From Blasia pusilla (Eukaryota; Marchantiophyta; Marchantiopsida; Blasiales), in the NCBI GenBank assembly GCA_050084515.1, contig CM114273.1:18166001-18230000 (forward strand): a stretch of 64,000 nucleotides of DNA, read 5' to 3'. Made by a program: the position numbers and the translations under genes. Shown one piece after another: positions 35,952 through 48,123 of this stretch (the stretch's first letter is position 1; each line of letters opens with the position of its first letter). The notes beneath the pieces were generated by a model. That model did not search any database, was not told the origin of the DNA, and saw only the letters and a program-made list of their open reading frames with translations.

Positions 35952-38925
35952 GTGGTCTCCATGCCTCGGCCCGCATCGGCCTCTCGCATAGGGGCCTGTG
36001 GGTCGTCTAGTGGGGATACAAAATGCCCTTGTTGTCCCAAATTCTTCACCCATTCAGAAATTCGGAACCACTTAGCAACTAAACATTCTGACTTTGATAG
36101 ATTTGGATGGATGGTTACTCCAGTCGACCATGGATGCTCATCGGTGCTTCATGCATCATCGCCCCCTCCCGAGGTATGGGAGTGGTTGAGGTCCCACCTT
36201 GGCAGAATCATAGGTCTCTTTGAGATCCGTTTTCCCTGCCCAAGGTTGTTTCATAGGATCCCCCATGCCATTCGGGATGAGCTTCGCCAGACTTTTCTCC
36301 TTCCTCTATCTAGGATCGCACTTGATCCTATAGATGAGCTCTCGTGGTATCTACCACTTCTCTTTCCACAATGGTGTCTTCGTTATACCCAGGGAGGGAA
36401 GGCTGGCCATAGAGAGGTTGTGGCCCGATTGTGGCGCTTTCAAGGAGGCGATTGGGAGTCTCTGCAGAGCAAGTTTGTGGCATATACCAGAGGTAGAACT
36501 TCACTTGGTTTCCTGACAGATAGTCTTGTAGCAGCAAGGTTGCGACGATGTAGGACACTTGGATGAGTTGGGGAGTACTCGCAAGAGGCTCATGCGTTCC
36601 GCCCTATGGACATGGCTCCCCCTTCCGCTGTTACCATCGACGCCCTCTGGAGGCTACATCCTCGTCCAGCGGTTGACATTCCAGCTTTTGTACATGACTT
36701 CCATCCTAACACGGCTTTATGCCTAGACCCGCCCCTCTTTACACGGACACTCAGGCGTTCCCCTAGAATAGCAGCCGGAGGGTTGTCCGGTATGATGTAC
36801 GAACACCTTCGTGATTGCTTTCCCCCGAAGACTCTACTAGCGGCATTTCCGAGTTGCTTCAGGTTGCCTCTCACCTAGCTCAAGGGAGAGTGCCAACAGC
36901 AGTGGCCCAGGTATTGGGGGCGGGGCAACTTTTGGCTGTGTCGAAGGAGGGTGGAGGGATCTGTCCGATCGCATAGGTGAGGTGCTCTTGCAGTTGGTGA
37001 GTCGCCCTATCGCTTTGCAATTCCGTGAGGCTTTCCAGTCATATCTGAGTCAGCACCAGTTTGGAGTTGCCACACCAGCCGGTTGTGAGGCTGTAGCCTT
37101 AGGTTTGAGGGCTTGTCTGGATATACATCTTGAGTGGGTGGTTCTCCAAGTTGATGTGGAGAATGCCTTCAACTCAGTGTCTTGGCCAGCTATCTTCACG
37201 GAGTTGAGAGACGTAGGGGGTCCTATTGCGAGCCTGATTCCCTTCGTGCAGGCTTTTGATGGGGCCCCTTTGACCCTCTATTTTCACCATGGTAGGTTCG
37301 AGGAGGAGGTCACGGTTTTGGAGTGTGCTATCGGGACTCGCCATGGTGATCTCTTGGGTGGTACATTGTTTGCTTTGGCTCATTATCGAGCGGTTCTTTC
37401 TACGGTGGAGGCTTTCTTGGGTTGCATTTTCCCTTCGTTGGTAGATGATACTCAAATTGTTGGCCCTGGAGATTTGGTTGTTCCTGCATTTCAGCACTTT
37501 TCAACAAAGTTGGCACGTGTCGGCCTTGCGGTGAAGGTGGGAAAGTGCAAGGCTTGGCCTCCATCAGGCTGTGGCGGTGGCTCTTACCAAAGATCTTCTC
37601 CACATCGATGATCTCACGAGGATTGGTCACCCTCAAGTAGCCTACGGCATCCTCTCGTCATGTTTCGCTCTTAGACCTGGTTATCTTTGTAGAACCATGT
37701 GGGTATCTAGCCATATTTCTTCCTTATATAGATCCTTTGATAGAAAGATCATGCATGCGTTTGGGGATCTTCTAGGACCCGGCTCCTTAGAGTGCCCCGC
37801 AGGGGAGTTAGCTTGTAGACATGCTTCTTGGCCGATTGCCTTTGGTGGAGTAGGTCTTATAGCAACTGAGTTAGTGGCATCTTTGGCTTTTTTAGGGAGT
37901 TGGGCCACTGTAGCACCCCTCCTTTGCTCCCAAGTTTTGGTTTGGGATAGACCTATACTTTAACAATACGTTTCCTAGGTTAAGGATGGTCTTTACCCAC
38001 CTCAGTCTTCACTCACAACTTATAGAGACTCCCTTCTTGTTGAGGCTAGAGTAGTTCTCCCACTTTCTCTTCCCTAGTTAGCTTCGGACAGTCTGGACTC
38101 CAATCTTCTTGGATGGAAGCCTACTTTGATGCATTGTTCAGAGCTACTATATCGGATGGGAATATCTCCAAGAAGGTTAGGGCCCGTATTCGCTCTTGCT
38201 CCAAAAAGGGGGTAGGCTCATGGGTGGGGGCTCGTCCCCTCATCCCGGATTTTCGCATCGCACCACTTATCTACACTACAGCGATGCAGTTCCGACTGGG
38301 CCTCTCCCAACCATCGGTGGTTGGTTTGACACATTGCGAGTGTCGCCCGAGTCTAGATCCACTTGGTATGCACTTGGCATGGTGTCCAAAGAATGGCTTC
38401 CATGTGCAAAGAGAGAGACATTACTCCATGCGGGATTCCCTTATCCGTGCTGATCTCTACATGACACGGGAGTCTGAGGTCGTGGTAGCGGATGTTGTAG
38501 TGACAGATCCTACGCGGAAGGCAATGCGAGCCCAAGTGGTGGCACAAGGGAGATTGCTACAAGGAGGGGCGGCGGCGGAGGCGGAGGCGGCGGTAAAGAA
38601 GACCCACATTTATAGTCAACTTCATGACGGACATCGATTTATCCCCCTAGCCATTGAGATGTACGGGGCTATGGGGGAGAGGTTTGACTCGTTCCTTACG
38701 GATTGCGCCCATCATCTCCAGTCGAGAAATGGCTTGTCCTTAACCACTGCGATACTTTATTGTAGGCAACGGGTCTCCATAGCTTTGCAGCATGCCCAGG
38801 AAAATAGGCTTTTGCGGCACGCTCAAGCGGTTGGAGACGCCAATGCTAGAAACCCACTTAGTAGTAGCCATAGTTCTCTAGGTGTTGCTGATATTGTCTC
38901 TACTGTTGGTGATTTTGGTCGTTAG
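35952..38925 (+). pseudogene. Decayed non-LTR retrotransposon with RT and nuclease-like C-terminus
   Basis: Blocks are collinear in three frames. 35952-36566 begins with a C2H2 finger (CPCC ... H-x4-H, residues about 22-42). It continues to 36878 through single TGA (36564) and TAG (36876) stops. 36982-37611 holds the reverse transcriptase: box A VDVENAFNSV, GTRHGDLLGG (normally QGDPLGG), and FPSLVDDTQI with the catalytic DD, then KCKAW. 37571-37963 continues after a frameshift. 38113-38925 has CECRPSLDPLGMHLAWC (C-x-C-x9-H-x3-C), then RDSL and ADVVVTDP. That arrangement resembles the CCHC plus restriction-like endonuclease end of R2-type elements. I recognise the RT class from non-seed plant genomes but cannot name the clade. 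Stops, two frameshifts and altered RT motifs make it inactive. Confidence 0.8.
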
Positions 38926-39305
38926 GGGGAGACCCCCTTCTGTTTCTGCGGGGCCGATTTTGGCCCGATGGGTTTTTCGCTCTCTGTGCCCCCCTCGTTT
39001 GTATCTGATGGGTTTTCCATTAAAACTTCTATTAAAATTTATATTTCTTGTCCGCGCATTCCATGTCATGGTGAGAGCGGGCGAGCGTCTATGTGTTCCA
39101 GTGACCATCACAGTGTAAAGCCGCGATATCATTTCCCTGGGCATGAGCTGCCTCCCGCCGCCAGGAGAGTGGATAATGTACGAGGCTATGATTTGCTTGT
39201 GGGCATGACAATCCTAGCCGTCCTCAGCAAGACAACGCCTTGCACCTAGACCCAGCAAACTCTGTTGCGAACCTTGGGACCGAATGCACTGCACATACAT
39301 CTATA
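38926..39305. other. Probable 3' untranslated end of the non-LTR element
   Basis: GC content stays similar to the element to about 39250. No poly(A) tail or target-site duplication could be fixed, so the right boundary is unknown. Confidence 0.3.
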
Positions 39306-39415
39306 GCAAGGACGACGGAACACTAGACTCTGTGGCAAGGATGACGGAACGCTGGACTTTGTAGGAAGGACGAGGGAACAGTGGACTTTGTAGCAAGGAC
39401 GACGGAAAGTTGTGG
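39306..39415. repeat. Tandem repeat, four copies of 29-30 bp
   Basis: The unit (G)CAAGGACGACGGAAC...GGACTTTGTA starts at about 39306, 39335, 39365 and 39393. Copies differ by a few bases. Confidence 0.85.
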
Positions 39416-39899
39416 CATGTGAGTGTTCCTATGGTACGCGCGATCGCATCTCGCTCGTGCATGGTGGGTTGCGAGAATGGCACAGAGGGAGAATGAAAAC
39501 CGTTTGAAGAGGATTTAGATGGTTCTTATATTGAAAATGGGTGTACAGGATTACTTTATTATCTCCTTAATTTTTCTATTAGTAGAAAATACTAACGATG
39601 TTTTTGACCTCTTCTTTAATCCATTAGTTATCCGTACGTCAAGTTAAGCATGATTCTTAACGCTGCCTTAGGAAAACATATTCTTATCAAGTTTTCTTAT
39701 AATATCATAGAAATATGAATCCAAAATCATTTCTCAAATCTTGGATATATTTAATCCATACTATAATGCACAACCCCACAAGTATAATAAGACAAGATAG
39801 CAACCACAATAAGACAAAATAGTAACATGTTATTTTTTTTTCTTGATGTATTCATTTCCTAGCTTGCTATGGGTTTGAGAAGAAATGAAAATCTTTGGG

Positions 39900-40445
39900 T
39901 AATAATGATTATAGGAAGTAGTGGGGTTTAATTTGTTTGGTGGGAGTTATATTTATGGGAGAGTGGTTTAGAGGTGATTTTATGTATATGAGGAATGGGT
40001 TAAAACTTAGTAATAATTATTGTAGGAAGTAGCGGGATTTAATTTGATTGGTGGGGTTTATATTTATGGGGGAGTGATTTAGCAATGATTTTGTGTATGT
40101 GGTGTGGGTTATATTTATGGGAGAGTGGTTTAGTGGTGATTTTATGTATGTGAGGAGTGGGTCTAAACTTAGTAATAATTATTGCGGGAAGTAGTGGGAT
40201 TTAATTTGATTGGTGGGGGTTATATTTAGGGGGGAGTGATTTAGTGGTGATTTTATGTATGTGGTAGGGATTATATTTATGAGGAACTGGTTTAGTGGTG
40301 AGTTTATGTATGCGAAGAGTGGGTTAAAACTTGGGTAGTAATTATTGTAAGAAGTAGTGGGGTTTAGTTTGATTGATGGGGGTTTTATTTATGGGGGGAG
40401 TGGTTTAGTGGTGATTGTATGAATGTGAGGAGTGGGTTAAAAAAG
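39900..40445. repeat. Nested degenerate tandem repeat
   Basis: A word series TTATATTTATGGG-AGTGGTTTAG-GGTGATTTTATGTATGTG recurs about every 55-60 bp. Within a larger series, AGTAATAATTATTG-AGGAAGTAG marks units near 39901, 40009, 40170 and 40338. The unit spacing varies (about 110, 160, 168 bp), so some larger units gained an extra short unit. Confidence 0.8.
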
Positions 40446-43400
40446 AATGTCCATTCTTTGATTTCATTCTTTTTTCTAATATTTTCTTACAATAATTCCT
40501 CTTTCGGTGCATAGCACGGGCATGCTAAGTAGTTTTGATGAACTAAGGATCCATATGACCAAGGAAATTGATGCAAATTTCCTTCTCCTTCATTTAAAAA
40601 TGATAATTTTTTCCACACCACGTTCTCCTTCTTTATTTGGTAAGCCCTCCTTCAGGGGGGAAAATCCTCTTCTCTTCTTCACAATCTTTCATTATCAAGA
40701 AAGAAAATCCCTCCCAACTCACACTTTCTTATTTGGAGAAATAAAAAATAAAAAGGATTATTACCCTCCCTCACTACTTCCCTTGATGGATTGTTGATAA
40801 AGATATCCAAGAAAATTGATGCATTGTATCTTTTCCAATAAATGCGCTCTTCTCTTGCAACTTATAATTAAAGCAAAAACATAAACTTCTTTGATGATTA
40901 ATTTATCAATCATATAAGAAAATGATGTTTGTTAGTGCATTTTTAGGTTCTCTTAAATATCTTTGGGGTTTTGTAAATTGAAGTTTACTTTAAATTTCTC
41001 TAAATTTATCATGGATTTATACATACAAATATACATACTAGTGTTTTTCTCAATCACGTGAATTTAAATTTGAGCAACTATTTCAAAGTTCATCTTGGAT
41101 TAGAAAGAAAAGTAGAAATATGATTCAAATATCTATTCTTCAGCCATATACACAATATGTTGATCACAAGGCTGGTTTTCATCCTCTTGCTCTTTTTGGC
41201 ATTCCAAATATTACTTCAAGATATTATTCAAGAAAAATCCCATCACAGTCTTGAAAGTTCAATGAATGTTTACACAAACAAGGGATTCTATGTATCTTTC
41301 CCCTATTCTAGAAAGTTCAATGAATTCGAACCTACATTACAAATTAGAATCTCCCCATCCAAAAACAATTCCCTATAAGTAGTTCAACCACTATATAAAT
41401 TCCAAAAAATGACCTCTACTAAATCTTGCATAACATATAATTACCCTTGAGTGCAAGTAATTTCCTCCAATATCAATTTTTATGAATGTTCACAATGTCA
41501 AGTATTAAAAATAAAAATTATATTGAAGTGAAGAAGCTTTTTCTATCATTATTTGGATGACCATTATATGAATGTAAATAAATATAGCCCATCTCTTATT
41601 TTTAAATTCTCATTCCCAATAAAGATCGATATCTTCTATTTTAATTACTTACTATTTTTGTCCAATATGATTAAAGATCCTTCCTTACATCTAATTTTTT
41701 TATCCCTCTCTCCCATTGAGTAATGTAAATACATATTTCAAATGAAACAAAAACATAAGGATAGATAGGGGCGATCTCCAAAGTTGTAAGATAAAAATGG
41801 CTCACGTTAAGATTACAACTGAAGGACCGCTTCTTTTTTCAACAAGAGATTAAACATATGAAAATTTTCATGAGAATTTAAATCTAAAAATGGTTCTTCA
41901 TCTTGTATTATTTGTATATCCTCTCACTAAAATATTCTAACACACTCATTTCAAAACTTTTGCAAAGATTATAAATTTGTAGCTCTTAAGCATTAAAAAA
42001 CTAAATATATATCCGTTATATGTGCATGCATTCCCTATAATTCATTAACAAGTATAAAATATAATTTAAATTTTACGATGATTTAAAAGGATCTCTCGAT
42101 CTCTTCATATTTAAGATATAGATAATTTACCACATTTTTAAATTTTTAGGGATTCTTGTCAAAATATTATTTCTAATTATCCAAAGAAAAAAAAATTCTC
42201 ATAGCATGATATGAGTCACCTAAATTTTTCATATCAAATCAGAGTTTTGATATGAAGTCTCTTAAATTTATCAAGAAGTATCTATGTGGAGATAAAATAT
42301 TATTTCTTTCCTTAAAACTTCCATATATCTATTCTAAGAAGTTTGTGTTCAAGAAAACAATGAAATCTTAGATATTCATAGCCTCCATAACTCCTCTTAA
42401 AATAATTTGATAGAAGCTTTTGTTGGTAGACTTCTTAAATATCTTACGTATCTATCAAAGAGTTTCTTTTAAATATGCTAAAGCTATTGGAGATTGTTTT
42501 GGTTTTCATTGAATTTCTAAGACTTTCGTATATGAAAGATTACATGGTCCTCAATATTATGAATACTAGTAAGGTGCCCATGCAATGCACGAGTGTAGAA
42601 CCCAATAAGATACAAATAGGTTTTTAAAAAAAGTTAATTACACAATTTTTACTTCATCCAATGATTTCTTTATACACTACCTTTTATATATAATCACTAT
42701 CCTTATTTGAATGTGCATCATTTCCAATTTTAATGTGGATGGAAATTCTCTACCATACTCTAGATAATAGTACGTACAATTGATCATATCATGATGGGGA
42801 ATAGACAAATAGAATTTTTTTTTTAAGTTTGACCTAAAGACTTATTAATAGTAATGCCAAAGCTAGACAAATGGGGAATTCAAGCCTACACAAGTCAATA
42901 GGTAAACCAGAGTCAAATACAATCCATGGGATATATATGGAATAAAACTTGATCTCCAATCTTTTTCTTCGATGATTTCTACATTTATCAAATTTTGCAT
43001 GAAACCACGAACCACAAACCTAATTTTGTCTTCTTGATCCTTTAACCCATTCATGTTTTGTAAGAGTATCATGATTGTTACACCAATATTTAAAAAAAAA
43101 ACAATGTTAAGGTAGTCTAGAAGGCAAACATGTGTCCCAGAACTCGATTGGATATATATGACTCATGCTCTGATTTGAAACAGTTCAACAGAGTCAACAA
43201 TGAGGTAAATGCATTTTTCTACACAATAATATCCATTACATTAGAGAGAAGAAGTACTTATTCTACACACTCAATCCTCAAAAACATTGTAATTGTAAGT
43301 AAAGAATGGAAAATAATTAATACTTCTTCAGAAAATCAAGATTTGATATCAATATTTATGTTATCACCATCTATATTTCTTGGTATCAAAATAGTCTTAT

Positions 43401-44700
43401 CTCTCAAGAAGTTGATGTTCTAGAATTGGGAAGAAGAATTTCCATAGATAAGGTTAATAAAATTGCATATATTATTACTATGAATAACCATTCCTGATAG
43501 TAAGTGTATAGAATCTTCCCCCAAATAAGGGTACAAAGGTAGACGACCCTCTCCCACCTCGAAGAACCAATTAGCAAAAGTTTGTTGTTGAGTATGCATA
43601 TAACCTTTGAGCTCCCATGATTATCATCAACTTCATAATATTTGCATGAGACTATAGAAATAACCTCTTTATATTAGCCGGGTGATTTTTCAATGATCCC
43701 CATGACAAAAAACAAGAAATACTTGACGAAAGATGCCACCTGATAACAAGAGTTTTCAGCCAAAGAATTATTCCATATTTACCTTAGATCAATAAAGACC
43801 ACTCCCATAATATCTTTGAAAGACGATTTATTGCCTCAAATAAGTGACGATGAGTCAAAAGTTCTTTATCCTATATAATGAGCATTGCAGCACGAATTAA
43901 GCCTACAACATCACTATTGACTAGTAAACTCACATAGGGTAGTAAATCAAAAAATTTCGTACTTAGAGAATGAAAATATATTTTTGTAATTGGTTATAAA
44001 AATTAAGAAATTCTTATTTGCAAGTAGAACTCTTATGAAGATTGATGGGAATCTTGAAGCGTAGATGTGTTGTATGTCCTTTGTCTAACAATAGGGAAGC
44101 TATTTAGGATGATGCCACAACCAAAGCTATACCTCTTTTATTTCACATACTTGTAGGGAGAAGATTTTATAGAAATATCTTTCTAATTCCTCTTGGGCCA
44201 TCAATGAAAAATATTCTTGGAGATGGTTGTGAGAGACCATCCGAGCAAATTTGAACAAATTTATCATATATCGCATCCCAAATAACATGTTATCCATCAT
44301 TCAAACGTATTTCTCAAAACTAGACTTTTTTGTATAAGTCCTCTATATCATATAGTTGCTCTTATTCTTCAAGAAATGAGATTGCATCCGTGCTTTGGAA
44401 TCTAGCTTGAGTCATATGTAGAAAATCAAACAATGTCTTTCCTTGATCTTGCAAATAATGACAAACTTCCAATAACATAGCATGATAAGAACTTCAACAC
44501 GAGGGTTAGGAATTATTTTTTGCAATAGAAGGGCCAAGACAAAAAAAAGAAATCAACATTAGCTTGTTTTATGATGTATAGTTAGAAAAGATCTCTAACA
44601 CTTATTGAATGTTGTGGTATTCTAATACCTTGAGTCATGAAAGGATTTAGGGTTGTAAGAAGTTGTCGTGTGCCTTCTACTCTTAAAATTTGATCTTAAG
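40446..44700. other. Gene-free AT-rich stretch
   Basis: More than 4 kb of AT-rich DNA with no supported gene apart from one small signal-peptide-like frame (41157-41378). GTGCAT...GCAC words at about 40509-40525 and 42571-42590 resemble transposon-end hairpins; the second, read on the minus strand, ends in CTAG before T at 42566-42569. Confidence 0.45.
41157..41378 (+). CDS. Small ORF with signal-peptide-like N-terminus, uncertain
   Basis: A 73-codon frame starting with ATG. Residues 1-20 are a positively charged start (LITR) followed by a strongly hydrophobic run (LVFILLLFLAFQILL), like a secretion signal. The rest is polar and ends SPSKNNSL. There are no cysteines and I do not recognise a peptide-hormone motif. 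In DNA this AT-rich a frame of this length can occur by chance; only the ordered signal-like start makes it notable. Confidence 0.2.
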   Translation: MLITRLVFILLLFLAFQILLQDIIQEKSHHSLESSMNVYTNKGFYVSFPYSRKFNEFEPTLQIRISPSKNNSL

Positions 44701-45385
44701 TGTTGCGGAAGCGTTCGTTTAGTAAGACAGGCTCACATTGTTGAACTGCACCCACATACACACATGTTAGTCTTGTCTAGGTCAATCAACCTTCCAACTC
44801 CTCAAGCTCTCAACTCGGCCACCCATCAAGCTTAACCCTTCTAGTTCCTCACTTTCTAACACGAGCAAGTCTTCTTAGACTTGGGACAAAATTTTTGGAT
44901 AGTTCAGGCACTTAAAATGATGTTTGTATATCTAGTGGTGCCAACTATCTAATGGGCCTCGCACGAGTCCCTAATCGAGACCCAAAAAATGAGTCATAAG
45001 TTGGAATCTAAGAATGACTTCTGAAATCCACTCCCTTTGACTTGGCTAGGGGTTTGCACTCCAAGGCCTACCTTCCAATCCATTTTGTGCTCTTAGTTTG
45101 CCCCGTGGCACCCCAAAGTGGAGCTAAGGTCTCAAGGTCTCAAGAGACCCTCCCCATTACTAGTAATTATGGGGTTCTCTGCCTTCCCCCTATCTTTAAA
45201 AGAAGGACTCTCACGTCGCTCCTTTAATTTGGCCCTCAACCCAACTCCCCACTCAATCGTTTTCACGTAGTTTCTCATCTTTTTCTTAAGCATTTTCCAA
45301 TATTTTTAGTGCTTTGGAACTGGTTTTTATAAGCTTTCCAATGGCACCTTAATTGTCCCAAATGGATCTTAGGTCTTAAAGTTAT
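44701..45385 (+). repeat. Dispersed repeat, copy 3 (longest copy)
   Basis: Starts TGTTGCGGAAGC like the copy at 23350. It matches that copy over 44701-45115 and matches the reverse complement of 22977-23320 over about 45050-45385. It therefore shows the uninterrupted order of the family and indicates that the 23-kb locus is a rearranged head-to-head pair. No coding region. Confidence 0.8.
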
Positions 45386-47466
45386 GGCCCAAAATACAGT
45401 AAAACCCCAAACGCTAGTCACGTTCCAAATCCGGTTCTCAACTAGACTCGATTCCTCTCAAGTCTTGATTCACAAAAAAAATTTCAGGTTTTTATTAGTT
45501 ACAACCATAAATGCATGAAACCCTCAACCTTGCTCACGTCTCACATCTTGTGTCTCCTTCAAGAGACCTCTCCAACGCACAACCATCCTAGTGTGAGCCC
45601 AGTACTAAGCTTGATGCGCGGAGGCTTGAATCAAGCATGTCTAGCTTACGCTAGACCCTCGTAGGCCTTCTGCACGCCAAGTGGGCTCCATTTAAACCAC
45701 GCGCAGGCTTCATAATTATCTGTGCGGGCTCTATAGGCCTTGGAGCCCGCCCTCTACAGACCACCACACGCAAGCTTGACGCAAGCTTGGTGAGGGCTTG
45801 TAGCATGCTTTCGTCCTGAAATTGCGCAGAAACTAGGGTAGCAAATAAACAGTGGGCGGGGATCCGTTGGGCCCGTTGATATTTACCCCAATTTTTTTTT
45901 AGACATCTTTGAGTCATCATTGACATAACATCTATTTACACTATCTTTTCACGTAAGTGAAAACCAAAACCCCAAATATTTGATCCCAAATATCCAAAGG
46001 AACTTTGGTGGTATGGAATGTCGTCTCATTAAGACATACAATGCGTTTAATGAGTTAGATAGCTCATCATTTCTTTAAATCTTTTCGAATATTCCTTCTT
46101 AATTGGAAAAAACTTCCATTTTTTAATTATAATAAAGATGCAACTGTATATTTTTGAATTTATGCATAATCACAAATAACCTAATCACTCATCTCAACCT
46201 TTTCCCATATATACTATTATCTAAGAGGGAAGGGGTTGCTATGTGAGGAAAATCTTGTCTAAAGGGATTATAGCTAAAAAGGGAATATTAGTAGTATTAT
46301 CTCTTAATATGGAAAGGAAATGAGATGAGTCACTAAACTATAATTGGTTATATTTAAATGGAATCTTGAATAATTTATTCTTCCACTATTTGAAAGAAGA
46401 GTGGTTATTAAATCAAGACATACAATTCTTAAAGAGGTAAAGTTGCTCATTCGAATAAGATTGTGTCTCTTGTCTTTCATAGAGTTGGAATATTTTAACA
46501 AGAAATTGTTAATCAAATAAGTTTTCTTAGAATAAACAAGTGTTCATTTTTACAAAGAATTGAAATGTGTTTACAACGCTAAAAGCTAAATATTTTTTAA
46601 TTTGCTCATGGATTTTTCAGGAAGAGGTAACATAAATCTACATGATACTCCATGTTTCATCCTTCAAAAACGATTCTCCTCATATAGAAAAAGATTTCTT
46701 TTTGGTATGGTGACTTCCCTTCCTTAAAAATAGTATAGATCCTAAATCGTAAACACTTTCCAAGATGGAAAATCAAATTTCATAACAATGCGAATATTTG
46801 GAGAAATAATTTATGAGTCTTAATCCTTGAATATTGTGTAATGAAAAATAAAAATATCATATGACCTATCCTAAATTTTTAAAGGCTCACCTCATATCAC
46901 TTTACAAAGTTGAGAATAGTATGTATTATAATACATATCGCTTTTAAGTTTTTGTAAGTGGAGCAACAACTTAGGATTGACTACTAGAAAAGTGTAACAT
47001 AAGGTTAGCATACCAAGAAGAGACTTTTCATGACTTCTTTAATATGTACTAGGGAGAAAATATTTATGTAATTCATGAAATATATTTTTTATCTTCATCC
47101 ATATCTGATCAATTATTGGATTTGTAGACAATTGATGTATCTTGTCCACAAGATATATCCTTCAAATCTTTTCATTTCATGACTTAGGTTCCAATCAAAA
47201 TCACATATGAAGAAATATATTCCTCAATTATTTCATTTATCTTTCTCTTTTGGAATAAAAAATTATCATCCTCATCCATCCAAACCGACATTTACCTTTC
47301 CTAAAGAAGAATTTTCCAAATTTGAAGCCTTCAATTAATAAGTAGGGATGACTTAAGGATTGTAATAGATCCACTTTTTTATACAATAATAGCTTTAAAA
47401 AAGCCAAGGAAAATCAAAAACATCCCAAGAGGGGAAAGAGTCAAGAAATCCAAAAAGTCAAGCTCA
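45386..47466. other. Gene-free AT-rich stretch
   Basis: A short GC-richer pocket at about 45590-45850 has no recognisable content and may belong to the preceding repeat. Nothing else is seen up to the copia LTR. Confidence 0.45.
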
Positions 47467-47747
47467 TGAGACATCTGAACTGCTATATTTGGCACTCATA
47501 CGAAGTAGGGAAGCTTAATCTTTGTTATTCAGTTAAGCACGATTATCTTAACTAGGGTTAGTTAATCACAACCCTAACTCGAGACTATGGTTAAGGATAG
47601 GGTTAGGATTGCTTGTACATACCCTATATAATTGAGAAGAGGACCAGCCTCCACTCATCCTCTCATTGCAAATTTCGTTCTCCATGGTGGTGTGAGTGTG
47701 TGAGAGTCGTTTTCCACCAGTTATGCTTGTTTAGCAGTTTTTCCACA
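47467..47747 (+). repeat. 5' LTR of copia element
   Basis: Begins TGAGACATCTGAAC and ends TTTTTCCACA (TG...CA). It contains CCTATATAATTGAG near 47623, the likely promoter TATA box, and TTTGGCACTCATACG near its start. It is followed immediately by the primer-binding site. Confidence 0.9.
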
Positions 47748-47762
47748 TGGTATCATAGCAGG
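47748..47762 (+). other. Primer-binding site (initiator tRNA-Met type)
   Basis: TGGTATCATAGCAGG directly follows the 5' LTR. The usual plant copia site complementary to the 3' end of initiator tRNA-Met begins TGGTATCAGAGC; one position differs here. Confidence 0.85.
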
Positions 47763-48123
47763 AGGAGAACATCACTTAAAATTCTTGATGTTTGAAGAGA
47801 GAAGAGAGGCAAGAGAAGGCACAATTTCAATTTGGGAGAAGGAAATTCATTCACAGCTCAATGGGTGCAAATTTCAAGTGGAGCTTTGATGGTGATAAAA
47901 CTTTGGAGGCGTTTTTTAGGGCTTTCCCGGTCAATTCAGACGTCGGGGTCCAAATGCTCATTCAAGTTGTCTTGTAGATTTCATCAAGAGCTTTCTAACG
48001 TCAATTTTGACTAGTTCTTTCATATAGTTGATCAATTTTGGCAAATTTCAAGTCGATTTCTGTGTAGGAGTGGTCTATGTTTCAATTGGAGCATTGGAAA
48101 GCCTAAAATTACATTTTTTGTGA

